Positions 9,005 through 16,189 of a stretch of DNA of 64,000 nucleotides are shown piece by piece. Each line of letters starts with the position of its first letter. The first letter of the stretch is position 1. The notes under the pieces were generated by a model. It was given only the letters and a program-made list of their open reading frames with translations, searched no databases and was not told the origin of the DNA. Source of the stretch: an uncultured Treponema sp. (GTDB lineage: Bacteria; Spirochaetota; Spirochaetia; Treponematales; Treponemataceae); the NCBI GenBank assembly GCA_946615905.1, contig CAMOIE010000013.1, positions 1-64,000 on the forward strand, written 5' to 3'. Position numbers and translations under genes: made by a program.

Positions 9005-9172
9005 AAAAAATATGGCGGCTCCCCGCCTGACGGCGGGTCGGGCTATTCGCACTTCCGCGCTAACCGCGCTCCATTCCTACGCTTTGGTGCTTTCGCTGCG
9101 CTCAACCACCGTCGCTTCGGAACGTGCTTCGCACGGTGCTACTATCCCTAGCCGTTGGGGAGAATTCGTCAC
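9005..9172. repeat. GC-rich intergenic repeat element (copy 2)
   Basis: This gap carries a GC-rich block unlike the flanking genes. It opens with a hairpin (CCCGCC at 9022-9027, TGAC loop, GGCGGG at 9032-9037) and continues with alternating TTCGC/GCGCT-type runs up to about 9160. An ORF can be read through it, but its composition is that of the repeat rather than of a gene. It belongs to the same general class as the elements at 6555-6675 and 62677-62872 and lies between converging transcripts. Confidence 0.55.
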
Positions 9173-9174
9173 TT

Positions 9175-9507
9175 TTACCACTCCCCATCATCTTCTCGCG
9201 TGAAGTCGTCATCCCCATACCTTGCGACATCTCCCTCATCAAAATCATCGATATCGCTAGCGTCGATGTCTCCTTCCATGGCAAGCAGGTATTCGTCGCG
9301 CAGGCTTTCATTCGGTAAGTCAAAATCATCATCGTCGTATGGCGTTGAAATCTCTGAGCCGTAATAGTCTCGCTTTCGCCCACTGCGGCCATTGCTGGAG
9401 CCATGACCTTCCACCCCGTCGTTTCCACCGTGACTTCCGCCGCCGGAGCCTGCAAACGCCCAAACAACTGCGATTACAATGAAAACGAACAAAAGAAATC
9501 CGAACAT
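9175..9507 (-). CDS. Small membrane-anchored acidic protein
   Basis: 110 residues, no recognised family. The N-terminus MFGFLLFVFIVIAVVWAFAG is a membrane anchor or uncleaved signal, followed by a Gly/Ser/Asn-rich linker and a strongly acidic C-terminal half (DYYGSEISTPYDDDDFDLPN and EGDIDASDIDDFDEGD). AGGAGG lies about 8 bases before the ATG, which supports expression. It directly follows the zincin/LRR gene (13 bases apart, same strand). The first bases of this gene together with its ribosome-binding site recur at 10813-10833, suggesting local duplication. Confidence 0.65.
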   Translation of the reverse strand: MFGFLLFVFIVIAVVWAFAGSGGGSHGGNDGVEGHGSSNGRSGRKRDYYGSEISTPYDDDDFDLPNESLRDEYLLAMEGDIDASDIDDFDEGDVARYGDDDFTREDDGEW

Positions 9508-9520
9508 AGGCGTGCCTCCT

Positions 9521-10630
9521 TCACAAAAAAGCTTTTTCTTCAGTATATGTATACACGTTAATGCGCGATTTTAGCACGTCCATAACGCTCTTGGAAAAAG
9601 CAAATTTTCCGATATATGCCACGTTTTCAAGGCCGGTAAACTGCTTTACATTTTTACACGCGAGGAATGCAAAGGTGTCGATTATCAAAAGACATGAAGC
9701 TCCCGCCACACTCCGCAATTTTTTGCATGCAGAGAACGCACCGTAGCAGACGCACCTGACGTTTGCGATGTCCACCGTCTCAAGGTCGTCACAATCGCAG
9801 AAGGCATTTCTGCCAATGACTTCCACAAAATCAGGCACGGTAAAATCCTTTTCCCCGACTTTTTGATTGTGTCGCAGGAGGATTTTTTTGTCGCTTGAAT
9901 ACTCATCTCCGTCTATAATCAGATTTTCTTTGTAGGGGAACTCGCAGTCATTCTCAAGGTAATTTCTCATGTCATCTTTTAGCTCTGCCTCAAACTGAGA
10001 TTTTCGCACATACAACGAGTTCTTTTTCTTTTCTAACAGAGTGGAACTTTCTCCGTGGAAACAGTAGGCGTAGTATTCCTCCGCATAGCGGGCGAACAAT
10101 TCGTGTGGCTGACTGAGGGCGTAAGTGCTTCCGCCCGAACCGCACCACGGCAGTCCGACAGGTTTCACCTCCTGAAAACTTTTGAACTTTTGAGCAAGAA
10201 TGTTTTCCCGGCTGCCATTGTAGCAAGAAACAAAGTCTCGATTTTTTTCAATTTTGCCAACTTTCCAGTCAATAAAGTGAGCCATCTCATGTACCAGCGT
10301 TGTCCCCAGTTCCGACGTAAAAATTACTTTTGGCAGGGCAAAAATATTGATTTCCGGTAGGTCCTTTTTTCCGGCTGAGCAAAATTTCCCAACTTGTGCC
10401 ATATAGCTTTTTAGGTGAAAAACGACAGTCAGTCCCTCCGTGAAATTCTCAATCGAAAAGAATTTTTTGTAGAAAAGCTCAATATTTTTGAATTCTCTCT
10501 TTATCTCATCCTCAAACGCAAAAAGCTCTTGAGGAATCAAAACCCGCAAATCTTTAAGGAGCGTGCAATTGTCCAAAGTCAAAGGCTTTTTATAATGTCT
10601 CTTTACGATTTTTCCGCCTTCTTTTTTCAT
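9521..10630 (-). CDS. Putative zincin metallopeptidase fused to BspA-like leucine-rich repeats
   Basis: 369 residues with no obvious signal peptide. The N-terminal half has an HExxH zinc-peptidase motif (VHEMAHFID, His114-His118) and a downstream candidate glutamate ligand in SQPHELFARYAEEYYAY (about 172-189), an arrangement like phage/polymorphic-toxin-associated zincins. Residues about 265-345 are BspA-type LRR_5 repeats (FVEVIGRNAFCDCDDLETVD; YIGKFAF). A metallopeptidase with a C-terminal binding domain is inferred; the target is unknown. GGTGGT precedes the ATG. About 100 bases upstream is the 60-bp repeat shared with the region upstream of the next gene. It may act on host or neighbouring-cell proteins if exported by a leaderless route, but nothing in the sequence proves export. 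Confidence 0.6.
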   Translation of the reverse strand: MKKEGGKIVKRHYKKPLTLDNCTLLKDLRVLIPQELFAFEDEIKREFKNIELFYKKFFSIENFTEGLTVVFHLKSYMAQVGKFCSAGKKDLPEINIFALPKVIFTSELGTTLVHEMAHFIDWKVGKIEKNRDFVSCYNGSRENILAQKFKSFQEVKPVGLPWCGSGGSTYALSQPHELFARYAEEYYAYCFHGESSTLLEKKKNSLYVRKSQFEAELKDDMRNYLENDCEFPYKENLIIDGDEYSSDKKILLRHNQKVGEKDFTVPDFVEVIGRNAFCDCDDLETVDIANVRCVCYGAFSACKKLRSVAGASCLLIIDTFAFLACKNVKQFTGLENVAYIGKFAFSKSVMDVLKSRINVYTYTEEKAFL

Positions 10631-10714
10631 GGTTCACCACCTGTCATTTTTCGTGATAAAGCCCGCGTCTTCCCGAGAACTGACACGTCGCACCTTTACG
10701 GCACCAACGAGCCA

Positions 10715-10828
10715 CTAGTTATGATTCATTTTATCACGTGCAAATGTCATAGAACGACACTGAGAAGAAGAATTTTTGATTTTTTGGTCGGCATCGGGGA
10801 GCAGAACTGCCTTAAGAAATCCGAACAT
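10715..10828 (-). pseudogene. Short remnant ORF sharing the start of the 9175-9507 gene
   Basis: A 37-codon frame with GGAGG upstream begins MFGFLKAV, and 17 bases around the start (AAGAAATCCGAACATAG on the plus strand) are identical to the start of the acidic membrane protein gene at 9507. After about 8 codons the frame runs into the 60-bp intergenic repeat and stops at 10715. It looks like a truncated copy of that small gene joined to the repeat, not a functional protein; a genuine micropeptide cannot be excluded. Confidence 0.45.
10727..10788. repeat. 60-bp intergenic direct repeat, copy A
   Basis: About 60 bases match copy B at 11752-11812 with few substitutions. The core shared text is TGTCATAGAACGACAC, an imperfect palindrome, followed by GATTTTTTG. 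Copy A is upstream of the zincin/LRR gene and copy B upstream of the 10842-11723 gene, in the same orientation. The motif GATTTTTTGG also recurs at about 6568 beside the GC-rich repeat there. It may be a mobile intergenic repeat or a shared control region. Confidence 0.7.
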
Positions 10829-10841
10829 AGATACCTCCGCT

Positions 10842-11723
10842 CTACCCGAGCAATTCCGCGTGATGAAACTCTGCGGCCTCGCGCACAAAATACCGCCACT
10901 CAGTTATTGGAAGCTTGGGGGCGATAGCAACGTATTCATCATAAAAGCGCCATGAGCGCGGAAGAATCTCGCGCAGGTCTTCTTTTGTGATGACGACCGG
11001 TCCCTCTTTTCCAGACTTTCCCCTGAGCAAAAGATAGTCATAGTCTTGAAGAATATAGTCGCCTCCCTCGCGAACATACAGAACTTTCTTCATGTCCTTG
11101 CGCTCTGGATTTTTCACACCTTTCGGGCAAATCAAAACCTTGTGCGGAAGCGGATAGTCAGGGAGCCAGTACTGCCTGTCTTTCGTCATCTGCAAGAGCC
11201 GCTCGGCCAATACATCTGGATAACCCGCAAGCCTCGTCAGCTCTGCCTTTGCCTCCGCGCCAAAAAACATCGACCGCTTGATTGCAGGAATTTCAATCGG
11301 GAACTTTTCGCTCGAAGAAAGAAAAGCAAGGAAAGTCTTCGCGTCCTCACCAATCATTTTTGAAATATTGTCATACGAAAAATAGTGGACGACATCAAAG
11401 GCGTTGTCATCCTCATCACAGACCGCCGCCCCCTCGATTTTGTAAAAAAACGCCACAAGCATTGAGCCAAGATAATAATCGGCGTAATTTGAAAGGACAG
11501 GAAGTCGCACCTCAATCTCGTCTGCTGCCATTTGACAGACTTCTACGCCACGGATGCTCTCTCCCCGGCACGAAAATCTCGCACCGTATCCGTTCTCAAT
11601 GGAAACCGCGTCAACGACAGTTCCATTCTGAAATGCGTCCTGCACGATTTTTTTGATTTTTGAAATGTCCCAGCCTGAAAAATCGACTTCCTCGTCGAAA
11701 GTCACATAAAAACACCTGCTCAT
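10842..11723 (-). CDS. Hypothetical protein
   Basis: 293 residues starting MSRCFYVTFDEEVDFSGWDI; I do not recognise the family with confidence. The start is taken at ATG 11723 because AGGAGG lies 6 bases upstream; the longer frame to 11768 would run into the repeat. It has no signal peptide or membrane segment and is a mixed alpha/beta soluble protein with charged C-terminal half (KKVLYVREGGDYILQDYDYL). It resembles in size and style Firmicute DUF4299-type proteins, but that is only an impression. It lies in the repeat-rich accessory stretch, co-directional with its neighbours. Confidence 0.6.
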   Translation of the reverse strand: MSRCFYVTFDEEVDFSGWDISKIKKIVQDAFQNGTVVDAVSIENGYGARFSCRGESIRGVEVCQMAADEIEVRLPVLSNYADYYLGSMLVAFFYKIEGAAVCDEDDNAFDVVHYFSYDNISKMIGEDAKTFLAFLSSSEKFPIEIPAIKRSMFFGAEAKAELTRLAGYPDVLAERLLQMTKDRQYWLPDYPLPHKVLICPKGVKNPERKDMKKVLYVREGGDYILQDYDYLLLRGKSGKEGPVVITKEDLREILPRSWRFYDEYVAIAPKLPITEWRYFVREAAEFHHAELLG

Positions 11724-11751
11724 CGCGCGCCTCCTTCTCCAAAAGATAAGA

Positions 11752-11812
11752 CATTTTACCACGGGCAAGTGTCATAGAACGACACCGAGGGGGAAAAATT
11801 TTGATTTTTTGT
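11752..11812. repeat. 60-bp intergenic direct repeat, copy B
   Basis: Second copy of the element described at 10727-10788, in the same orientation and again just upstream of a minus-strand gene. On the minus strand it reads as an AT-rich tract, the TGTCGTTCTATGACA palindrome and a TAAAAT sequence close to the gene start. The latter could act as a -10 element, but no properly spaced -35 was found. Confidence 0.7.
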
Positions 11813-11889
11813 GGCAAAGAAAGTTAACGAAGCAAAATTCTCATTTTTCCGTTACATAATTTTTTCAATGTTTTAGTGCAGGTAAAAAA

Positions 11890-12174
11890 TTAGTTTTCTT
11901 TATCCTTGAATTTCAATTCTCTGCCGTGATAGTTTTTCCAAAAATCCAAAAAGTCAAAATAATAAATCTGCATCGCGGAGAAAATTCGGGATAAATCTTT
12001 TTCTGGAATGCGCCCCTTGTTGTTTGCCAAGCGTAATGAACCTGTGGAAAGAACCCAAATTTTCGTGTCGTTTTTGGAAGGATTTCCTTTTGTTACATGG
12101 AAATGCACAGGTTCATCACTTTCGTTTGACCAAAAATAGATTTTGTAGCCGGCAGCACGCAAAAACTCAGGCAT
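11890..12174 (-). CDS. DUF4160-like protein
   Basis: 94 residues. The pattern FLRAAGYKIYFWSNESDEPVHFHV matches the N-terminal signature of DUF4160 proteins, which usually read F-x-S-N-E-x-x-E-P-x-H-x-H-V. DUF4160 genes are usually found beside a small DUF2442-type gene and such pairs have been discussed as toxin-antitoxin-like modules. Here the upstream partner (12174-12404) overlaps by one base (TAATG), fitting that pattern. The biochemical function of the family is not established to my knowledge. Confidence 0.75.
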   Translation of the reverse strand: MPEFLRAAGYKIYFWSNESDEPVHFHVTKGNPSKNDTKIWVLSTGSLRLANNKGRIPEKDLSRIFSAMQIYYFDFLDFWKNYHGRELKFKDKEN

Positions 12175-12404
12175 TATGCGGTCTCCAATGAGTCAAGCGA
12201 GCGAAAGGTCGTAATTGCTGGGTAGATTTTTTTGAGGTATTCCTTAAAGTATTCGTTTTTAGCTGAATCGAAATTAGAGTGAATCACAGTCCCGTCATTT
12301 TGCAAAAGAACTGATTCTGCTGTTTTGCAATCTTCAAAACAAACATCGTAATCGGTGTAAGTAATCAAAATTCCGTCCTTTTCACAAAATTCTTTGCGTG
12401 CCAT
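12174..12404 (-). CDS. Small partner of DUF4160-like protein (possibly DUF2442-type)
   Basis: 76 residues (MARKEFCEKDGILITYTDYD...). The size and position, immediately upstream of and overlapping a DUF4160 gene, are those of DUF2442-type partners, but the sequence itself is not clearly DUF2442. GGAG lies about 9 bases before the ATG. A promoter (TTTCAA, 17-base spacer, TATAGT) lies at 12424-12452. A regulatory or antitoxin-like role is inference from context only. Confidence 0.65.
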   Translation of the reverse strand: MARKEFCEKDGILITYTDYDVCFEDCKTAESVLLQNDGTVIHSNFDSAKNEYFKEYLKKIYPAITTFRSLDSLETA

Positions 12405-12423
12405 AGAAAAACTCCGTAAGAAA

Positions 12424-12452
12424 ACTATATCACATTTTTTGCAAAATTGAAA
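12424..12452 (-). promoter_or_regulatory. Promoter of the DUF4160 gene pair
   Basis: Minus strand TTTCAA (12452-12447) and TATAGT (12429-12424) with a 17-base spacer; the -10 is preceded by TGA, giving an extended -10 form. It sits about 20 bases before the ATG at 12404. Confidence 0.5.
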
Positions 12453-12474
12453 TATGGATTTTCCGTCTGTTCCG

Positions 12475-12483
12475 TGCTAGAAT
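12475..12483 (+). promoter_or_regulatory. Extended -10 promoter of a mini-gene
   Basis: TGCTAGAAT is an extended -10 element (TGn followed by TAGAAT at 12478-12483). It ends 6 bases before an ATG at 12490, so a transcript starting at the usual distance would begin at or next to that ATG. No good -35 at 17 bases was found, as is common for extended -10 promoters. Confidence 0.45.
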
Positions 12484-12489
12484 GGCTGT

Positions 12490-12540
12490 ATGTCACAAAA
12501 TATGACCGCAGAGCGTCTTTCGATGACAGACGAAGCATAA
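12490..12540 (+). CDS. Candidate 16-residue leaderless peptide or small RNA
   Basis: The frame reads MSQNMTAERLSMTDEA and stops at 12538-12540, directly at the foot of an intrinsic terminator (12539-12573). With the extended -10 at 12475-12483 this forms a complete transcription unit of about 85 bases. It may encode a micropeptide, or the RNA itself may be the product. No family is known to me; coding status is inference from the signal layout. Confidence 0.35.
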   Translation: MSQNMTAERLSMTDEA

Positions 12541-12573
12541 AAAAACTTCCCTGTGCTACAGGGAAGTTTTTTT
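12539..12573. terminator. Bidirectional intrinsic terminator
   Basis: Perfect inverted repeat: A-rich arm plus CTTCCCTGT, loop GCT, then ACAGGGAAG and seven T. It ends the mini-transcript on the plus strand and, by symmetry, the partner-switch operon (ending at 12602) on the minus strand. Confidence 0.9.
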
Positions 12574-12601
12574 GTTTAAGGCTAATCTTTACAAAAGTTC
12601 C

Positions 12602-13150
12602 TTAGTTCTTGTCGATGTTGATTCCGTAGTGCTTCTGCTGGAATTTTTTGAGCATTGCTACGCCGTTTTTCTTTCCGTTGTAGACAAAGCCGCCGTCCCA
12701 GTATTCAAGGGCTGCGAACAAAGCGTTTCCGCCGTCGTTCTGGTCAGATTCCTTTGTGCGGAATGATACGTAGTTGGCCAAATCCTCAAAGTTTGAGTTA
12801 TGGAGACACTCAAGACGTTTGCGGTTGAATTCGTTCCATTTCTCCAAATCTTTGAAGCCTTCGCCCTCGTCCTTTACGATGAGGTGGGCGTGCGTCGGGC
12901 TAAATGAGTACCAAACCTTTACCTTTTTGCTTACATCGCAGTGGTTTCCGTGCTTTACGGCGTTCTTTACGACCTCGGAAATCTGCTGCTGAAGGAGGTT
13001 GATTTCCTGAATCTCAAGCGGAGCCGCTTGAACGATAATCAGTGTGTTGTGGCGGATTTTCGCGTAGTCTGAGTCGAATTCCTTGTAGAGCATGTTCGTT
13101 GTGTCGAACAAGGGATCGTTGTCGTCTGAGCGTAATTCTTTAATTTCCAT
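12602..13150 (-). CDS. RsbW-like ATP-binding anti-sigma/switch kinase
   Basis: 182 residues. The N box QQQISEVVKNAVKHGNHCDV and the G1 box VKDEGEGF place it in the GHKL/HATPase_c family of anti-sigma-factor serine kinases. Such proteins bind a sigma factor or another partner and phosphorylate a STAS antagonist. It is longer than a typical RsbW (about 150), with an extension around the G2 region, where GGNALFAALEYWDGG stands in place of the usual GxGL. It is the last gene of a three-gene run with a STAS protein and a PP2C phosphatase. No sigma factor gene is nearby, so the output partner is unknown. Confidence 0.88.
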   Translation of the reverse strand: MEIKELRSDDNDPLFDTTNMLYKEFDSDYAKIRHNTLIIVQAAPLEIQEINLLQQQISEVVKNAVKHGNHCDVSKKVKVWYSFSPTHAHLIVKDEGEGFKDLEKWNEFNRKRLECLHNSNFEDLANYVSFRTKESDQNDGGNALFAALEYWDGGFVYNGKKNGVAMLKKFQQKHYGINIDKN

Positions 13151-13163
13151 CGCAGGCTCCTTT

Positions 13164-13502
13164 TTATTCGTTTACCATGAGAAGGGCTTCTTCGATGCTG
13201 TTTGCAATCGGGAAGTAGCCCATCAACTTTGTAAGCTCAATAACCTTTTTGACCGAACCGTGAATGTTCGCAATCGCCAACTTGAGGTTCATCTTTTTCA
13301 TTGTTGAGCAGATGTAAATCAACGCACCGATTCCAGATGAGTCGATATAGTCAACAAGCTGAAGATTGATTACAAGGCTTTTCACGTTTTTTTCAAGCAT
13401 CTTCATAACCAGCTCTTTGAGCTTATAGGAGTTGTACAAGTCCATTTCTCCATTTACGTTGATGATATACGTTTCGCCTTTTTTTAGAATTTTCAAATCC
13501 AT
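13164..13502 (-). CDS. STAS-domain anti-sigma factor antagonist
   Basis: 112 residues, one full STAS domain (SpoIIAA/RsbV type). The phosphorylatable serine region is DYIDSSGIGALIYI, the usual D-S-S-G context. In partner switching the unphosphorylated form binds the RsbW-like kinase and frees its target; phosphorylation by the kinase and dephosphorylation by the PP2C protein set the state. Spacing of 13 bases to the kinase gene and 18 bases to the phosphatase gene supports a single operon. Confidence 0.93.
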   Translation of the reverse strand: MDLKILKKGETYIINVNGEMDLYNSYKLKELVMKMLEKNVKSLVINLQLVDYIDSSGIGALIYICSTMKKMNLKLAIANIHGSVKKVIELTKLMGYFPIANSIEEALLMVNE

Positions 13503-13520
13503 AAAAAAAACTCCTTTTAC

Positions 13521-15167
13521 TTACTGTATTTTGACTACGAGAAGAGTCTGGTCATCGTGTAATTTTTCGTTGCCAAGGAACTTCTGCATGTCTTCTTTTA
13601 TTTTTGAGGCAATTTCTTTTGCCCCCAAAGCCTTATTCGTTTTTACAACTGCTTCGAGTTGTTCGATGGTGTACTGTTTTCCTTCGGAATTCAGCGCCTC
13701 AATAAATCCATCACTATATGTTATTATAATATCACCTTTCGTTCCTGTAAATTCAAAATCCATGTAGTTTGTTGATTTTTTTACGCCTACAGGCTCGGAG
13801 ACGATGGAAATCTTTCTGAATGAAGAGTCAGCTTGATGGAACACATAAACAGGGGTAGAGCCGGCCGTCGTGAACTGGCAGATTCCCTTTGTCACGTCAA
13901 AGTTAAGGATTGCGACAGAGGCGAAGTGGTCGATTGCCGTCTCCATGCAGATTCCCTTGTTCGCCCAGTTCAAAATCGTCGCGGCGGACTGCTTTGTGTT
14001 TACCACAAGGCGGAACATGGCGCGCAGCATGGTCATAATCATGACTGCGTTGGTTCCTTTTTCCGTGATGTCAAGCAAAATCACAGATGTCCTGTCTTTT
14101 CTTGCGGGAATCACGTCAAAAGCGTCGGAGCAGACTCCGTAAGCGTGTTCTGTGAATGAACCGAATGAAAGGCCGGGAAGCGGGGGAAGTTTCTTTGGAA
14201 GCAGCAAATCCTGCATCTTTGCGGCTGTCTCGCTCTCACGGGTGAGCTTTTCATGCTCTGAGTATTCCTGGAATGAAACTGTCGTATTGAGGGCGGAGCC
14301 GGCAAAGCCAATCAGGGTTTGAACCCAGTTGAATTCCTCCGTGGAGAAAGGCTCTTTTCCCGGTGCGCGGGAGAGGGCGAGAAGTCCGATTACAACCTGT
14401 CTTCCTGTCAAGAAAATCGGAATGAACATGTTGGAGCCGAGCTTTAGGAAGTCCTCCGGCCCGTTCTCAAAAATGCGGTCATCGTCCTTGGGGCTTGCGG
14501 TAAGAACCGGAGTTCCATCGGAAGCGACCTCGCCGAAGATATTGTCGCGCAGGGGAAATTCTGCGTGCTTGAAGTTTGTCGAAATGCGCAGGGGCTTGTG
14601 CGGAATATCGGGGGAAAGCTTGTAGGGCGGGGGAAAGTCTCCGAGCGTTGACTTTACTGAAATCATGTCCTCGAATGTGTCGACAATCAAGAGGGCCGCA
14701 CCGTCAGCCTTTGCGGTTTCCATACATGTCTTTGTGATGGAGTCAAGAAGGTTTTGAAGTCCCTCTTCATTTGCGAAAGAGCTTGCCGCCATTGTGACGA
14801 AAGTCCTTCCTCTTTCAATAAGGTTGATTTCTTCCGGCTTGATTTCCTCAACGACTGTCTGAGGACTTGAGTCGTCTTCTGATAAGTTTTCTGAGATTTC
14901 CTTTTCTTTCGCTTTTCCTAAGGCGAGAATCACGCAGTATGGAATCAGTAGAACTTCTGCGGCTAAGAAAACGAATAGGAATTTTGTGAATCCCGGATGC
15001 AAAACCGTATAAAGACATGCTCCCTCAAGAATAGCGACTGTCAAAAATGAAAGATAGCTGACTTTTGCTGTGTTTCTGATTTTTATTACGATTAGCAATG
15101 CGCCTAAAAGCAGGGTGACGACGGCCGTACAAAGCAACGGAATATAAGCAAATGCGTCTGTATTCAC
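13521..15167 (-). CDS. Membrane GAF-PP2C (RsbU/SpoIIE-type) phosphatase
   Basis: 548 residues from a GTG start at 15167. About three hydrophobic helices occupy residues 5-85, an acidic linker follows, then a GAF domain (about 120-300, TMAASSFANEEGLQNLLDSI onward) and a C-terminal SpoIIE/PP2C phosphatase domain (about 320-548; metal-site motifs in FDVIPARKDRTSVILLDITE, TYSDGFIEALN and HDDQTLLVVKI). It probably dephosphorylates the neighbouring STAS protein in response to a signal sensed through GAF or the membrane part. Only a distant GGGAG precedes the GTG, so the start is less certain than the domain call. Confidence 0.9.
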   Translation of the reverse strand: MNTDAFAYIPLLCTAVVTLLLGALLIVIKIRNTAKVSYLSFLTVAILEGACLYTVLHPGFTKFLFVFLAAEVLLIPYCVILALGKAKEKEISENLSEDDSSPQTVVEEIKPEEINLIERGRTFVTMAASSFANEEGLQNLLDSITKTCMETAKADGAALLIVDTFEDMISVKSTLGDFPPPYKLSPDIPHKPLRISTNFKHAEFPLRDNIFGEVASDGTPVLTASPKDDDRIFENGPEDFLKLGSNMFIPIFLTGRQVVIGLLALSRAPGKEPFSTEEFNWVQTLIGFAGSALNTTVSFQEYSEHEKLTRESETAAKMQDLLLPKKLPPLPGLSFGSFTEHAYGVCSDAFDVIPARKDRTSVILLDITEKGTNAVMIMTMLRAMFRLVVNTKQSAATILNWANKGICMETAIDHFASVAILNFDVTKGICQFTTAGSTPVYVFHQADSSFRKISIVSEPVGVKKSTNYMDFEFTGTKGDIIITYSDGFIEALNSEGKQYTIEQLEAVVKTNKALGAKEIASKIKEDMQKFLGNEKLHDDQTLLVVKIQ

Positions 15168-15253
15168 TTTTGGATATTCTCCCTATATACAATTTTTTTT
15201 AATATACTCTTTACATATTAACATTGAAATTTTTAGTCGTCAAGAAACTTTGG

Positions 15254-16189
15254 CTACTGATTCCCCTTAATTTTGCTTGAGTTCTGCCTTGTAAAGAAAA
15301 AATGCGCCATTTTATTCAAAAATCTCTTAAGACCGGCTCCCCTCAGTCGGTTCTCAACCCTGTCCGCAACCTGATCAAGGGTGAATCCCTCGCCGAATTT
15401 CATTTTAAGCTCGTCCCAGTATTTTATCAGCCAGACATAAAGGTCGCTTTCCGTCCTTCCCCGGAAGTAGCGCATGATCCTGCGGTTTGCTATGACTGTT
15501 ACGACCGGAATGTAGACGGTCTTGAACCAGGACATAATCGCCCTGTCCATGCCGATTTCCTCGGTCTTGTTCATGTTGATGTAGTATTTATGGGTCAAAA
15601 TATGGTTGTAAATCACGTCGTACTGACCGGGGACTGAAAAATCCAGCCGCCAGAAGTCTGTCACGTCGCCGAAGCCTGTCTCCCCGTAGAAAACCCTTTT
15701 CTCATAGTTGATGACCTGCTTTGTCATCTTTTTGAGGGAGTCACCGGGATGGAGCTTGATTTCGGTTTGCAGGCTTACGACTTCCGCGTCGATGAACTCG
15801 ACTTCCTTGGCCTTTGCGACTGAGACCCTGTGGTTGCCGTCACGGACAAAGTAGACCCCGCCAAGCTCGTAAAGGGAAATCGGGGGCAGGTTGATGTCCT
15901 GAATGTGGGCCATGTCAATATGCTCCCAGCGGGTTTTCAAGTGCATTGACTTAGGGAAAAATTTGTTGTCAAAGTCCTTGTACCGCCCCTCGCTGCCGAC
16001 TATCGATTTTATCGGGACGACCTGCATTCCCTTGTAGACTTCGTTCTGTGGCTTTAAGAGCTTTTTTATGTCGGAAAAAGAAATCAGCGTGGCCTCGTCA
16101 GGATTTAAAAAATGCTGGACTTCGTTGATAAGGGCTTTGTTCCTGGCTTTTGAGAAATCGTCCTCTGTCTCTGTTGAAAGCAATCTCAA
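15254..16189 (-). CDS. ParB/sulfiredoxin-like domain protein
   Basis: 311 residues. The central VVPIKSIVGSEGRYKDFDN ... YELGGVYFVRDGNHRVSVAKAKEVEFIDAEV is a ParB N-terminal/Srx-type fold with its GNHR nucleotide-binding motif; homologues are often labelled transcriptional regulators, but no DNA-binding helix-turn-helix is obvious here. The basic C-terminal part (about 190-311) is unassigned. Translation starts at TTG 16189, with GGAG 7 bases upstream, and the start overlaps the stop of the phosphoesterase gene by 4 bases (TTGA). A nucleotide-binding or nucleotide-hydrolysing role is possible since ParB-type folds bind CTP, but this is inference. Confidence 0.75.
   Translation of the reverse strand: MRLLSTETEDDFSKARNKALINEVQHFLNPDEATLISFSDIKKLLKPQNEVYKGMQVVPIKSIVGSEGRYKDFDNKFFPKSMHLKTRWEHIDMAHIQDINLPPISLYELGGVYFVRDGNHRVSVAKAKEVEFIDAEVVSLQTEIKLHPGDSLKKMTKQVINYEKRVFYGETGFGDVTDFWRLDFSVPGQYDVIYNHILTHKYYINMNKTEEIGMDRAIMSWFKTVYIPVVTVIANRRIMRYFRGRTESDLYVWLIKYWDELKMKFGEGFTLDQVADRVENRLRGAGLKRFLNKMAHFFFTRQNSSKIKGNQ

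Noticed and set aside
9012-9203. 63-codon ORF starting MAAPRLTAGRAIRTSALTAL
   Set aside because: It translates the GC-rich intergenic repeat; no ribosome-binding site and composition typical of repeat-derived frames.
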